DNA from: Tanytarsus gracilentus
Lineage: Eukaryota > Arthropoda > Insecta > Diptera > Chironomidae
Assembly: GCA_038502055.1 (NCBI GenBank)
Contig: JAXRKN010000045.1
Span: 9,103,501 to 9,167,500 of the forward strand
DNA length: 64,000 nucleotides
Reading direction: 5' to 3'
Shown here: positions 47,701 through 61,088 of the stretch, one piece after another
How the letters are laid out: every line of letters starts with the position of its first letter
Numbering within the stretch: position 1 is the stretch's first letter
Position numbers and translations under genes: made by a program
Notes under the pieces: generated by a model
Told to the model about the DNA's origin: nothing
Database searches by the model: none
Seen by the model: only the letters and a program-made list of their open reading frames with translations

Positions 47701-50700
47701 TCATAATTTTAAGATTTTAAAATTCAAGTTTTAAATAATTTAAAACTCAACTTTAAAAAATTCATCAAATTCTTTGAAAACTCTTTTTACTTCAGCAAAT
47801 AAAAATTCTTCAATTGCACACGATCATTTGATCCGTGAAGAGATGCGAGAAATTATTGTCATTACAGCTCATAACTCACCTTATCATTATCCGCATCATC
47901 ATCTTTGTAAAAATTCTTCTTGCAGTTTATTCTTTTCTTTATATATTTAATGCTTTTATGTTATAAAGCTCTTTCGCAAATAAATCACTCGCAATATCTT
48001 CAACAATTATTTTTCAAACACTTTTTTTTATTCTTTGACTTGCGTAAATTTTTTATTTTCTTCGCTTTGGAATTCACTTTTTCACATCTTAACAGCTCTA
48101 GTGCTCAACTCTAACTAACTCGATGTGTGATCGAGGCACGTAACAAAATACTGGCGATGAGAAAGAGCAAAAAGAAGATGAGAAGAAAATGCGAGAAAGA
48201 GAAAAAAGAGATTTTGGTGAAGAAGTTGGTGGGAAATGGATGTGAATGATAGAATGTGAAGCGAACCCCTTTCATTCGTTGATGTTTCAACTCAATGCAT
48301 GCACAGGTTGATAATCTCTCTAGTCTCATGAGAATTTTATGATTTTTTAAAAAAATTCAAAATTTTGAAAAATTTTAAATTTTTTAAAACCGTTAAATTT
48401 TTTATAAAAAAAATCACCACAAGGAAATTTTCTTTCAATGCACAAAATCCAATACGACAAGAATGAAGTCGTGAGGAGAATTTTTGCTTAAGCTAGACAT
48501 GAGTGATGTTCTCGCAAAACATCACTCGGCAGCAGAACATAAATCAAAAAATCGTGAATTACATGTTGAACTTGTCTCTCATCAAATAATCATTTTGTTG
48601 CTTAATGCACTCAACAACTTTGTGTTGGACACAAAAAAATGCGCCACTTATGATTAATTGTGTGCGCTTCAACTTTCATTCACTTCCATCTGCACATGTT
48701 CTGGCATTTTTTTCCATAAAATAGCTCTCAAAGTGAGACAGAGAGATGAAAATTTATGATCTTTATGGATAAATTATGAACATAAGACTGTTAGAAGGCA
48801 GCCGCAATAACATATGTTCATATGCAAGTGCTTATGAGGCAAAAAGTATTTTAATGCATTTAAAATTGAGTTTTTGTGCATTTTATAAATTTTTAGTGTT
48901 ATTAAACAAAATTTAAATAAAAAGTAAAACAGATCAAGAAATAAAAAAATCGAATCCAAAATTCATTTAATTTTGACTTTGAGATCATCCTTAAAAATTT
49001 CCATCTCACATTAGATAGTCAGCTTGATTTTATTATCTAACGCAAGAAATTGTGTTCTTCTTCTATTCATCAATTAAATTATAAAAATAATATTTTATGG
49101 ATCAAGATGACTTTCTATACTCTCGATTTTAAAATTAAGATGGAATGAGAGAAAAATAAATTTAGTTTGTAAAAAAAATTATGATTGCAAAAAAAAGTAA
49201 TTGTTCTTGCGGAGAGTGAAAAAAGTAAAGTGCCATAAAATTGGAACTAAAACAGTGGAAAAAAAGAAAGATGATTTTATTGCAATTTTTCGCTTAAAAA
49301 ATTTTGCAGATTAAAAAGTGCTTTTATTACAATCACGTCCGTCTTGAGCCAAATTTTAATTTCTCTTCCACGCATTTTAGGAATTCTTAAAATATATGTG
49401 CAAGACATTAAAATATTTTATGGCATTCTCCGCATTTTATTGAAATTGTTAAACACTCATCTCGCTCCGCTAATTAATGTTTTGCAATCCGATAATGAAA
49501 CAATTATTTTTTTGTTATAGTTCTGCACCAGATGTTTTTCCCTCTGCAGGTTAACACTTGCTTTCAAAGTATTAAAGTGATCTTCATCATCAAAACCCAA
49601 TCAGGTGTGTAAAAAGATAGAAATATTTTTTACGCTTTAATTTTTTTTCTTCAAAAAAATTAAAAATCATTTAACATTTTTTTGCAAACTGGGCGAAATC
49701 AGCGAAAGTCTTTAATCCACTTCATCTTCACTCTGCTATCATTATCATCAACAACAGCAGTCTCATTATTAAGTCCATACAAATTTTTTATATTTTCGTG
49801 AAGTAGAAAATATTTTGAAATTGAAATCAACACTTGCCAATTGCTGTGATTTGCCGGCAATAAAAAGAAAGAGTTTTGCAGCTCTCAAAAAAGACTCAAA
49901 CGTTGAAGAAGAAACTTTTTGTTGAAAATATTTTTTCGCGCGATGAGAAAAATGCAAATGAGATGAAAGCAAAACAAAAATAAAAGCAAAAAAGTTTTTT
50001 TCGCCTCATTAGTTGCTGAAATTCTGTTTTGGCAATGTAGCATGTTGAGATGATCCAGCAAAAAAGAGTGTGAGGGTGTGCAAACTTTCAAAGTCCTCAT
50101 TGTATCAAGTTATCGAGTCACTTCCTTCCCCTCTGGCAACAACAGCTCGATGACCATCTTATCGCCACTTCCACATCTCGTCTAACAAAATTTGAATTGA
50201 TTAGCGTCAAATAACATGAATTACGGTCAATAAGAATTTGAATAGGAGTGCAGTAATTTCTTGTTTATACAGCCTAGAATGGATTCTGTCGCAATATGCG
50301 AGCGGAATTTAAACAACATTAAATTAATATTCATTGCATGTCCGACCGTGAAATTGTTCTCAACATTAACATTTAAATTGTTCATCTATGCGCATATTCA
50401 GACATCAAAATGAGAGAAAGATCTTTAATGTCTTCTTCCTAAAATAATCAAAATGTGACATTTTGAAAAATAACGGTTTTTTAATTTTTAAATAAAAAAT
50501 TAAAATTTTAAATTTTAACGTCTTAAACTTTCGACTCGACCCTTTAATTTATTCCTACATGCTGCCTTACAATTCCATTTCTTATTCTCAACTTCCTCAG
50601 TTGTGTGCTCAGCATGTTGATAATATGCTGATCTCTGATCTCACGATTTCTTTTAACATCGATTTGACAACTTTTTTCTCTCTCTTCGCCGTGTCTTAAG

Positions 50701-52246
50701 GTAGAAGTCACATAGTGGGTAGGATGGAAGTAGCAAATGATTAAATTTCACATTCAATCCATAATGATCCGTTCGTTTCGTCTTCACTTTGTCAATCTCG
50801 CTCACATCAAATAAAATCTAACCGCATGGAAAGATCAAAATGTGATTAAACGCAAAATATGGAGGTGAATGTCGTGCAGATTTACGCGTTCGCCTTCAAA
50901 TATGGTCAACATGACAATAAAAATACTTCAAAATCAATTAACTCCGATAAGAAATCTAAATTGCATTCACGATGCTCACATTATTATATTTACACGATTT
51001 TCTATTTCGCTTTCTGTCTGTCAATATCCCGCAATTATGGTCATTTCGCACTGCTTCGGTGGCGGCGATCGGCGTCTCACGATGATGAATTGAGAGAAAT
51101 TTCTTTCTCATATTGATTAAATTTCACAACTGCGTTCTCTGTCACATTCTTGTGAATATGAAATTGATCACCTCAGTGGTGGCGATGCCAAATGTCCAAT
51201 TCATTTTTGAAATTTATGCAAATAATTTTGTGAAAAGAACATCCTGAGTCGAGTCTCACAATTTATCGTTTAAAGTATAAAAAATTTACAGCTCTCGAAA
51301 TAAAATGAGACAACTGTCGTAAACATCTTTTACAAGAGTAAACAAAAATATGATGATGAGTGACCTAAATTTACTTGAGCGATATCTGCACTTTCTACGG
51401 ATGCATCTCGATTGTTTAGAACTTTTTTGTTTGGCTATCGGAGGTCAATGGTCTCATAAATTACTGGGTGTGGTCATTAGATTGAAATTTGATAAATATA
51501 ACGGTTTTTATAAATTTGAATATTTTTTAATTTAAAACTAAAAAATTCAATAAAATATTTAGAAATTTTTAAAAATTCATCAGAAAAAATTAATGAAATA
51601 TTTTTCACACAAATTTTAAATTTTTAATTCATTATGACAAAATCGCTTGACTCCAAACAGTAAATTTATAAACACATTTTAAAAGTCTAAAAATTTCAAG
51701 CCGTATGAACTAATTTCTCTCACATATGTGCATCTCCCTTAAATGTTTTCAAACAAAAAAATTTCCGCATCGAGCACGTGAAAATCTGCCGAACACATTA
51801 AAAAATTTCGGAGAGTATTTTCCTCTCAATTTTTTTAAAGAAAATCATAGCACATGTTCGATGGCGTCACAATCACTTTGCACCGCATACAAAAGGAGAA
51901 AAAAATCTTTTTTTAAACTTTTTCTTTTTCTCAAAAAAATTATTTTTAACTACGAATCCGAATTGAATTTTCCTACACACAATTTTCCCTGAAAACGAGA
52001 AAAATTTCTCAGTTTCTCGACAGCCACACAGCGAATAAGTTCAATTGAGAAAATCGGGTTTGAAAAAAATAATTGTCTTTGTCTCTGCAAGAGATCACTT
52101 TCAAAATTATCAAAGAGGATTGAAATTTAATTTTAAACGCGCAAAATTTTCCAGTGCGTAGAAATTCGGCACTTAAAAAAAGAAAGAAATCGAACAAAGA
52201 GGCGAGAAAATTTTCACTTTGTGCCAATGACATTTGAGCAGTGACA
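41734..52246. other. 10.5-kb gene-poor stretch
   Basis: No frame here has both family features and coding-like composition. The longest (around 43400-43660, 44772-45008, 46090-46341, 50859-51116 and 51726-51992; 78-88 codons) are AT-rich and look like chance. Three exact copies of CCACCCCTTGAA occur at 42683, 43228 and 46367, and AACCGTTAAA-type motifs at 43145, 45763 and 48388. The region could hold distal regulatory DNA or noncoding transcripts, but nothing in the sequence proves either. Confidence 0.45.
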
Positions 52247-55200
52247 ATGGGTTCAGTTGAGACTAAAGCTAGCAATTTACCGAGTGATGACAGTAATACC
52301 GCATCCATGGCCATTGAAAGTGAATCAGACGACGAATTTATCGAGTGTTCAAGTGAAATAATAATCACCGACAACCTTGATTCGCCTTCATCCGAAATTA
52401 TTCCGATTGATGACGGAAATTCGAGAACTAACGATGACGAAACGGTGAAAATAAAACAGAATCTATCAGATGATGATGACGATGAGTCGGATGGGGAGCG
52501 AAAGGACAGACAAAAGAGAGAATTAGAAGAGTTTCATGAGGAAATGAATCGCAAGCGCGAATTACGTCAACAATGTATGCGAAAACTTCGTGAGGAGTTG
52601 AATGATTTACGCGATAAACTATCCGCCGAAATGATGATTAATGAGCGATTGCGGGAAGAGCGTGGAACTGATAAATCACTTGATGATTTAATTGCCGAAA
52701 ATAAACGGCTCAAAATTGAATTGTCCGAATGCCAAATGTACCTTCAAACATCGAACGCTGAAAACATAAATGCCGCACTTGAGACGCAAGCATTGCGTGA
52801 TCACATACGATCGCTGAAGGAAGTCATTAAAGCAACTAAAGAAATGCTGAGTATTCGTGAGCTGCAAGTCGATCAGATGAAGTCAAAATTAACTGAAATT
52901 GAGGCTTCATTTGCTGATAAGGAAGCGAAAATTATGTCGACGGCACTGCAGCAAGAATATCAAAGACAACTGGAGAATATTCGGAATATGCGGGAACTTT
53001 ACGAACAACGAACTAATTTAATTATTCAAGAGAGAAATTCACTGCAGCGTCAACTCGACGACAAGGAACTTGATCTTAGGACAGAAATTGAAAAGTAAGC
53101 TTTTGTAGCAGTTTCTTGCAGTTTTCTTGTAATTTTTAGTTTAAAATTTTTTTATTACTCTAAAAAATTAAATTAAATTTTAAGCAGATTCAAACAATTT
53201 TTTGAACTGCTAGAAGTTTTTATAGTAGTTTCTAGCACATCCATAAATTTCTTAAATTTTTCCAAAAAATACTTTCAACTGCTAGAAATTTAAATTTAAA
53301 ACGTGAAATGAATTTTCACCGTCATGTTAAAAGCTCCACACGCACCTGCATTAGAAACAAACTAAGTTAATTGTTGGTTACAAAGCCCACAAAGTGCATG
53401 TTGAAACATCTGGTTTAGATTTTACATTTTTATGAATTATTGGCAAACAACAAACTTGATGAGTTGCGGTTGTTTATTACTATTGAACTACATGCATTAA
53501 TAACTTTCTCTGCTGCTCTTTGGCGATGCTTATGTTGATCTTGTACTTTATGCATTGAGAACAAATTTGATTATTTTATTATGCTCAATGATGGAGAGGA
53601 AAAAAGGCAAAGTGATCAATTAATTGGATCGAATGTTAATTAATTGACTGATTATCCATAATGAATTTATCAATTTCACTTCCAATTAACTGCTCAACTT
53701 TCATTCGCTACGGGGTGATTAAATTAATTGAGGATTACATGTAGACATTTTTAAGCTGAATCTTGTAATTTTATATTTTGATTAACTGACGATAATCAGG
53801 ATCTTGTAAATTCATATGAAAACTATTTTTAGACGGTAGAAATTTAATTTTGTGAAAGTGAATCGAATTTAAGTAACTAAAAGCTCAAGTTTCAACGAGT
53901 TTTAATCTTCTTCTTCTTCAACCTAACCTTTAAAAAGTTTAAAAATTCAAAACTAACCTCAAAAATTATTATTTTAGATCCAAAACCCTCGAAGACTACA
54001 CAGTGACTCTTGAAAATAACATCAAAGTCAAAAACACGGACATTTCACTGCTTGAATCGCAAATAAGTACACTTAAAGTTGATAAGGCACAAGTTGGCGA
54101 GGAGATGAATGCAATCAATCAGGTGAGTTTGACAATGTTATGATAACACATCGTGATATTAATTATCCCGTCAACCTCACGTATAGCTCATATCGCATGT
54201 CCTCTTCGACTTCAATGCATGTGGCAGTAATATTGACATTGACAAGTTGTGTAAAATGCTGGAGCAAAATCGAGATTTGCTCAATGAGATGGCGATAAAA
54301 GAAAACTATTCAGGCATCGATGAGGGATATTTTTTGCCGAAGCTCCTCTACGATCTCTTCTTGCAAGTCAATCAGCCGAGTGAAGAAGTGAAAAGCGACG
54401 CTGCAGGTGAGATTGACAAGTCGAGAGAAATCAGCACACCGGAAGAGATCGCATCAAAGCTCCCGAAAGTGTGGCGTGTGCTCATCGAGCTCTTCAACCA
54501 TCACAATCGCTTGAATGACGAAGAGGTGCGAGTTTTCGACGATTGCTATAAATCAATTCAAACCGCCTCGGGGTCATCGCAAGCGGTGCTAAGTGTTAGC
54601 AAGACTTTCATTAAACTTCGCGACTTAATACTCGAAAAGAGAACACTTCAGAAAGACACGACACGTCTAAAGACACTTTATTCGCATCTCGAGCAGCGAC
54701 TCGATAAGCAAGAGAAACGCTTAAGTGCCGTAAGTTTGGAGCTGACAAAGACATGGCATTTGGTTGGCAAAATAAAAGTAAGTAATTAAGTGCGAGAAGC
54801 TTCACAGTTAATTCGAGAGACATTTCTGACATTTTTATAATTAAATTTTTGACTGTTTTAAATTTTACCGTTTTTATTCAATTTTTTTCGCTTATTAGAG
54901 GCAACACCGTCAGCTTCATACTCACGAGCAAATTCTCTGCTATCAATTGCAACAGAAACGACGACTCATAAACGAATTAAAAGCCGAACTTGAATATTGC
55001 CGCAAAAAATGGGCGCTGGCGAGAGCAATTAACAATGAGTCAGAGGAGCAGTGTCGACAGATGAGGAAAGAATTTTCATTGCGAAAAATTCAAGATCAAA
55101 ATTCGGGTGAAAGCGGTTATAGCGATGAGCATGACGATGAGGATGATAAAATTACAAAGAACGAGAGATTCGATAAAAATTTATTGATGTTCGACACAAC

Positions 55201-56038
55201 GAATTCACCTACGTTCACTGAGCGAAGACGAAGCGAGTCACCAATGCCTCAAGAAATTAATCTGAATATTTTCTCACGAGCTCAAAGTGAACCACCTCAA
55301 AATTATGAGAGATCCATCAGTGTTAAAGATGTTGAGGTTCACGACCTCGTCACTGATGTCGTTGAGTCTGAAGAAGCTGCAACGGAATTCCATCACGATT
55401 TAAATTCACAAGTTGAAATTTTAGTTGTTCAATCACCGCCAATGATTCACGATTATGATAAGAAAAATCCACCGAAAGTTAAAGCAAGTTTGAGTAAAAG
55501 TAAGAAGGATAAAAAGAAGAAAACTAATTCTCAAGCTGAAACAGCCGAGGAAATGTATTTAAGATTAATGACAGTGTTGAGTGGTGAAAATCCAACGACT
55601 TCTTCAGCTGTCGATGATGATGAATTTGAACTTGAAGCAATTGAAGAAATTGCACTCGATTCATTGCCTGAAGTTCAACTAGAAGAAGTTCAAACTTCCG
55701 ATGATTTTGTGCATGTTGCTGAAGAAACACCTTTAACTATAATAGAACCATTAATAATGGAACCCTCAACATCTACAGCAACGATAGTCAACCCCGAACA
55801 AGATTACCTCGAGCGACGTGAAGCACGCCTAGCTCGTCTCGAAGCAGAAGCAAAAGAATTTTACGAAAAAATTACTCGCGATAAGGAGAAGCGACTTCAA
55901 CTCGATAATAAACTCACAAGTGTCCACCAAAACTTTCTCGAACGCGAAAAGAGGCGAACTCAATCGGAGGAAAATGATAGCAGCAGCAGCGATGATGAGA
56001 ATGTTGATGAGCAAAAAAAAGATGATGGAAAGTCATAA
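52247..56038 (+). CDS. large acidic coiled-coil protein, unrecognised
   Basis: Four exons, 52247-53094, 53978-54122, 54187-54777 and 54899-56038, give 907 residues with consistent phases. The ATG at 52247 follows CAGTGACA. The first ~85 residues are very acidic and serine-rich (SESDDEF, DDDDDESDGE). A long coiled coil runs from about residue 85 to 350, with heptad-like leucines, glutamates and lysines (LREELNDLRDKLSAEMMINERLREE). A less regular domain around FLPKLLYDLFLQVNQ and KVWRVLIELFNHHNRL follows, then more coiled coil (KTLYSHLEQRLDKQEKRL; CRKKWALARAINNESEEQCRQ). The next part is a disordered acidic region with ESGYSDEHDDEDD and RRRSESP, and the last is a charged helix (YLERREARLARLEAEAKEFYEK). 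No signal peptide or membrane segment. Likely a cytoskeletal, centrosomal or scaffold protein, but I cannot name the family. Confidence 0.85.
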
Positions 56039-57947
56039 ACTTACTTTTGGCTATTTCATTCTGCCGCTTATTGCGGTGACGCTTTAATTATTTTATCTCT
56101 CCAAAAAGATCGTTTTATTGTCTCACTCGCGAAAAAAGCCAACAATCAAAAACTTCTTTTTATGCGACATGCGATGGAATGTCTTTTAGCACAAAATATC
56201 TTCTTGGTGTCTCTCGGTCAGTCTTAATTAAAAGGAATTTCACTGGAAAATTATTTTTCATCGGTATGCAATTGAGTGAAATGAACTAAAAGTGTGCAAG
56301 GGATGACAACAATGAGAAATAATATTTTTGATAATTATGGTAAAATTTGTAATTTACTGGGAACTAATAAAATATTTTGAAATTAATTTGTTATTTAAAG
56401 TTTATTTAATCACGTAAAAATTCAAGGGTTGGAAATTTTTAAAAAATTTAAATATTTTTTTCAGTAAAATTCTCTAGTGAAAAAAAATATTTCTATCCAT
56501 TGAAAATTAAAAATTTTCGTTGTAAATTTCTAAAACATCTTCTTCTCCCATGTCAATCACAACCGCAAATTATTGACTTTCGCATGCCCAAACGAGAGTG
56601 AAATCTATTCAAATGACATATGAGAACATGATTTTAAATTACTTGCTGTTTGTTGAAAAAAAGTATTGAGTGTTTCCATTCACTTTTCGTTCGTGTTAAT
56701 ATCGAGACAATGACGACACTTGTCGACATAAATTCTCATCAACATAAACACAGTTTCGCTCTCTAAGCGGTCTCGCTTTTATTGTTCAAAAAAATATTAC
56801 CCACAATGTCAATGAGTTTTTATTTTTCATTTTTGCGATTTGTTTTGTGAAAATTAATTAAAAGAATCCTCTCGACTCTCGTTGATAAATTACTTGGCAT
56901 CGTACTGTTTGCGACTATAAGAACAAAGAGAAAGAAAATGCAAGGGCGTGACACTAATTTGGAAAAGGATTTTTTGTTTCAAAAACTTTCAAGGCTATTT
57001 ATCATTGCCAACATGAAAGTTTGAATATGCTCACTGCAATGCGAAAATAAATAAACCTCAACCTCCTCAGTCGCACATAAAAAAATCATCTCTGAATGAA
57101 TGTGAGCGAACAAAAATCCGCAAAATAAAATTTCTCTCTCTCGCAATGAACACAAAACACATATGACCGAGTGAAGGAAATGCCGGCAACAAGGTGATTT
57201 ATTTTTAAAAGTGGGAAAATCGATAGATGGTGATGTCTGCAGTTCTCTGATTGCATGCGCATTCCGAATGCTAATTACTCTTTTGCATTACTGCACTCAC
57301 CTGCAAATGTGTTTTGTCACCTGAAGATTCATTTCTCATTCTCGATCTCGGCTTTCTTTTGCTCAATTAATTTTACACGAGAATCGCACATTTCGAGGGA
57401 ATTTAAATCAACATTAAAAGAACACAAGTTTACTGAGGACATTTTAATTGTAATTTTGAGTTTAATTTTCTTAAGTTTTTTAAAGAATTTTTTCACTTTT
57501 TGTAAAAACTAAAATTAAACTTTAAGCACATTAAAATCTAGTTTAAGTCGAAGTATAAAAATTCATATGGCAAAAATCTTTTTTAAGCCTCCGAAATTTG
57601 ATTTTAAATATTAAATTAACACGAAACTGAAAACAGGACTAAACTCGAAATCCTTTTTTGTGTGTCTAACAAAATAAATTTTTTTACCGGCATTTTAAAA
57701 CGTAAGTAAAGCAGTTTTCAAACGGATCTTTCAAACGTGAACATCACAGCTCAAACAGAGAAAAATTTGAATTAAACCGTTTTCGCTTTTAACTTTATCA
57801 TTATATGCAACACAAAAAATTTTTAATTAATTTTAAGGAGTGCACTTATCCTTGATAATTTAACAAAATAATTTGATTTTTAATTAATTGACGAATTTCA
57901 ATTGAATTTTCATTATAAGAATATTATTTAAAAATAATCAAAATAAA
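56039..57947. other. convergent spacer between coiled-coil gene and RBR ligase gene
   Basis: 1.9 kb between two converging stop codons, longer than two ordinary 3'UTRs need. A reverse-complement match to the dispersed TTCCA(C/A)CCCTTGAA motif lies at 56421-56434. The 85-codon frame at 57255-57512 has no family features. No gene was recognised. Confidence 0.4.
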
Positions 57948-59280
57948 TTAATGGCAGTTGATACACTTGGGATGACATTTGACTCCAAATTCGTTACAAT
58001 GACATCCATCGATAATCGTAATTGCTCCATTGATCCACTTGCGGAGAGGTTTTCGTGGCTTTCCAGTAATATAGCACATAGAAGTTTTGCATATTGAGCA
58101 CTTAACATTGTCACATCCTTGAATAAGAAATTTAAAAAAAATTAAAATTCAAAATTAAATTTAAAAAATTACCGGTAACTTTTTGAATGCAACTACCGCA
58201 ATTTGCACATAAAATTGCCAATTTTTTCTTCACCATATCGGCGACTAATGTTTCAGTTAATTTAAGTTCTTTTTGATTTTTTACATCATTTTTTAAATCT
58301 TCTTGATGCTGCTCACAAGTGTTCGTCTCATGAATGGCTTTGCACTGGATACAGTTGACTTTTTCACATACTTGACAAGGAAACGCTTTTGTGTCATTGC
58401 TAAAAATAATAAATCCATCGCAATCGGGTGTTTGGCAGTGAAAAACATCGCTCATAGTCGACTCAGCCTGTTGCAGTCCCTTCTTAAGATGTTGATCATA
58501 AATTTCACCTTTAACAAGCGCTCGAATTTCTCTCTCTTGAAGGAAGGAATCGCAAGCTTTTCCATCGTCATATCGGTGTGGACACAACACAAATTGATCC
58601 TCACAATGACGAATTGTTTCACCAATGCAAACCTTACAGAATGAGTGACAGCAATTTTTAAGGATTACACCATCGTTCATTGACACTCTTTCCATGCAAA
58701 TTGGACATTTAAATTCGAAAAAATTTACATTAAAACTCTCGCCGTCGAATTTTTTTAACATTTCCAGTTCTAAGCCAGACATTGAATTTTGATTTCCTCC
58801 AACAATGTTGCGACTCGTGCTGCATTCTTGTGGCGTTAGAGCTTTGCGAAGAATTTTACAATAACTTTCTAAAAATAGAACATAATCGTCAAGGCCGAGC
58901 GCCGATTTTAGCAAGTCATCAGCGAGGAGAGACTCGCAGGTTTTTACGATACATTTCGGCTGACAAAATTTTTGAGTTAATAAATTTTCCTTAAAGCAAT
59001 TGTAACATGAGAAATGACCGCAAGGTGGATTTGGTGTCAAATATAAATTTGATTTACATATCATGCAAAAATTTGAATTTTTATTTTTGTCAATTTTTGC
59101 TTCCTCTTTAGTGAGCCATGAAGTGGCAATCAATCCTTTACTAGAGCACGGTTGCTGATCATTTACAGTCGATCTATTTTCGAGTTCGTTTGTATTTATT
59201 TTTGGTGGTGGTGGTTCACAATCACTATCATCATTCGTGAGGTCAATCACTGCCGACTCGTTCATCTCCGATTTCATCAT
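57948..59280 (-). CDS. RBCK1: HOIL-1/RBCK1-like RBR E3 ubiquitin ligase with SUMO-interacting motif
   Basis: RING-between-RING ligase that passes ubiquitin through a cysteine on RING2. Minus-strand exons 59280-58173 and 58117-57948 join in phase 1 to 425 residues. The frame stays open upstream to 59352 without an ATG, so the start is placed at the paired Met codons at 59280-59275. The N-terminus holds VIDLTNDDSD, a classic SUMO-interacting motif, at residues 11-20. A C3HC4-like finger begins at residue 72 (FCMICKSN, CGHFSCYNC, CQPKC). The RBR follows: RING1 (CPICMERV, CCHSFCKVCIGETIRHC), IBR (FHCQTPDCDGFI, CQVCEKVNCIQCKAIHE) and RING2 (CANCGSCIQKVTGCDNVKC, SMCYITGKPRKP, ending CHPKCINCH). These resemble HOIL-1 closely, including the catalytic-position Cys in SMCYIT. 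The ubiquitin-like domain and NZF of vertebrate HOIL-1 are not seen. Confidence 0.88.
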
Positions 59281-59651
59281 ATGGCGTAATTCTCTATTTT
59301 CACCATCAAGCAAATTTCCACCATTTGATTTGACTTTTTTTAATACTTTCAACTCTATTATATTTTAATTTTGGGTTTTAAATTATTTAATCTATCTCAA
59401 TTTATTATTTTACGACAGCTAAGTAATAAAATATTCTTCAAACCTTTCAAATCGAACTCATGTAATGTACTAAAATTATTTTAGTTTGTATGTGCAAGTT
59501 GTTTAACCCCATTCATGAAATTTCTGTGAGTATTTGTGAAAATATCAAAAGTCATCAGAATTCTCGGAATTTATGTTTACACAATTAATTAATTAGTGTC
59601 CAAACAATAATTTTATTTTATTTATTTAAAAGAATTAAATATCAATAAAAT
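59281..59651. promoter_or_regulatory. short spacer with RBR promoter and CTH 3' end
   Basis: 371 bases between two minus-strand genes in tandem. An acceptor-like ATAATAG lies at about 59355-59361 on the minus strand, so a noncoding first exon of the RBR gene is possible. No further coding exon was found in any frame. Confidence 0.35.
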
Positions 59652-61088
59652 CTAAATTGCATCCAAAGCCTTTTGTAAATCGCCAATAATATCTTCGATA
59701 TCTTCAATACCAACCGAGAGTCTAATTAGTGCATTTGTCACCTCAACTTTGTGACACTCCTCCAAAGTCCATTTTCTATGAGACATTTCTCGTGGAAAAC
59801 TTATTGTCGTCTCAACTCCTCCCAAGCTTGTTGCTAATGGAATCATTTTAAGGCTTTCGAAAAATTTCTTAGTTATCTCGTAATTGTCCTCTTTGAGGTA
59901 AAATGAAAAAATTCCTGAATGACCATAACATTGCTTCAATGATATTTCAAGTCCATCATGGGATGCAAGTGAAGGATGCATGACTTTTCCTATTTTAGGA
60001 TGATCTTCAAGGAATTTTGCGACGGCAACTGAATTTTCAAAATGTTTCTCCATTCTCAAAGCGAGAGTTTTGACGCTTCGGTTTATTAAATAGCAGTCGA
60101 ACGGAGACACTAAAAAATATTTTTTTAAAATGTAAAGAAATTAAAATTTTACCGGTTTTCAAAATTAAAAATTTTGAGTTTAAAAAAATTTAAATTTTGA
60201 CGGTTTTAAAGGATAATTTAAGCATGTCCACAATTTTAAGATTAATTTATAAAATATTTTTTATAACTCTTTAATTTGACAAGAAACAAAATTCTAACAA
60301 AATTAATTTCTTTTTTTAAAAAACTCACTTATTGTTCCGGTTGCGCTTTGCGATGATCGAAAAGCTTTATATAATTTTTCATCATTAACCGAAACTGATC
60401 CTCCAATGATATCGCTGTGACCACTAAAATACTTAGTCATTGAGTAAAGTGCAACATCTGCACCCAATTCCAATGGTCGTTGAAAATATGGAGTTAAGAA
60501 TGTGTTATCGATTACTACGTAGGCACTTGATTTTGAGTGAACGAGATCAGAAAGTGCTTTGATATCGATAACACTCATTAAGGGATTCAAGGTCGGTTCA
60601 GCCCAAACCATTTTAGTGTTTGGTTTTAGAGCATTTTCGACATTTTTGAGGTCACTAAAATCAACATATTCAACCTCAACTCCAAGTCTATTGACAATAT
60701 CGAATGCATCGAGAGTGCCGGTGTAAAAATGTTTGCTTGCAATAATTCCGTCACCAGCTGAAAGCGTTGTGACTACGGCAGTGATTGCGGCGACTCCGGC
60801 AGAGAATGCAAGTGCATACTTTGCATTATCAAGAGCTGCCAAATTTTCTTCGAGAACAGCTCGAGTTGGATTACTGAGTCGTCCATACAAGTGTTCACAT
60901 TCACTGACAGGAAGTGAAACTTCAAAAACTGCTGAGGTTACAATTGGAGGAACAATCGCTCGACTCTTCCAATTGTTAGGCTCTTGAGCTACGTGAATGG
61001 CTTTCGTTGCAAATCCTTTTGGCTGCTTAAGATATCCGAGCTGCTCACCGAGACTCAACTTCGCCAGATTATTTGCAAGCTTTTCCAT
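59652..61088 (-). CDS. CTH: cystathionine gamma-lyase
   Basis: PLP enzyme of transsulfuration that splits cystathionine to cysteine, 2-oxobutyrate and ammonia, and can produce hydrogen sulfide. Minus-strand exons 61088-60329 and 60109-59652 join in phase 1 to 405 residues, exactly the family size. The ATG at 61088 is the first in frame; the open frame continues further upstream but has no ATG. Motifs in order: GFATKAIHVAQEP, YGRLSNPTRAVLEENLAALD, ALAFSAGVAAI (PLP phosphate region), EPTLNPLMSVIDI, VVIDNTFLTPYFQRPLELGADV, and the PLP lysine in SMTKYFSGHSDIIGG. The second exon carries SPFDCYLINRSVKTLALRM and SLGGVETTISFP, ending IRLSVGIEDIEDIIGDL. In flies this gene is Eip55E. No defects. Confidence 0.96.
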
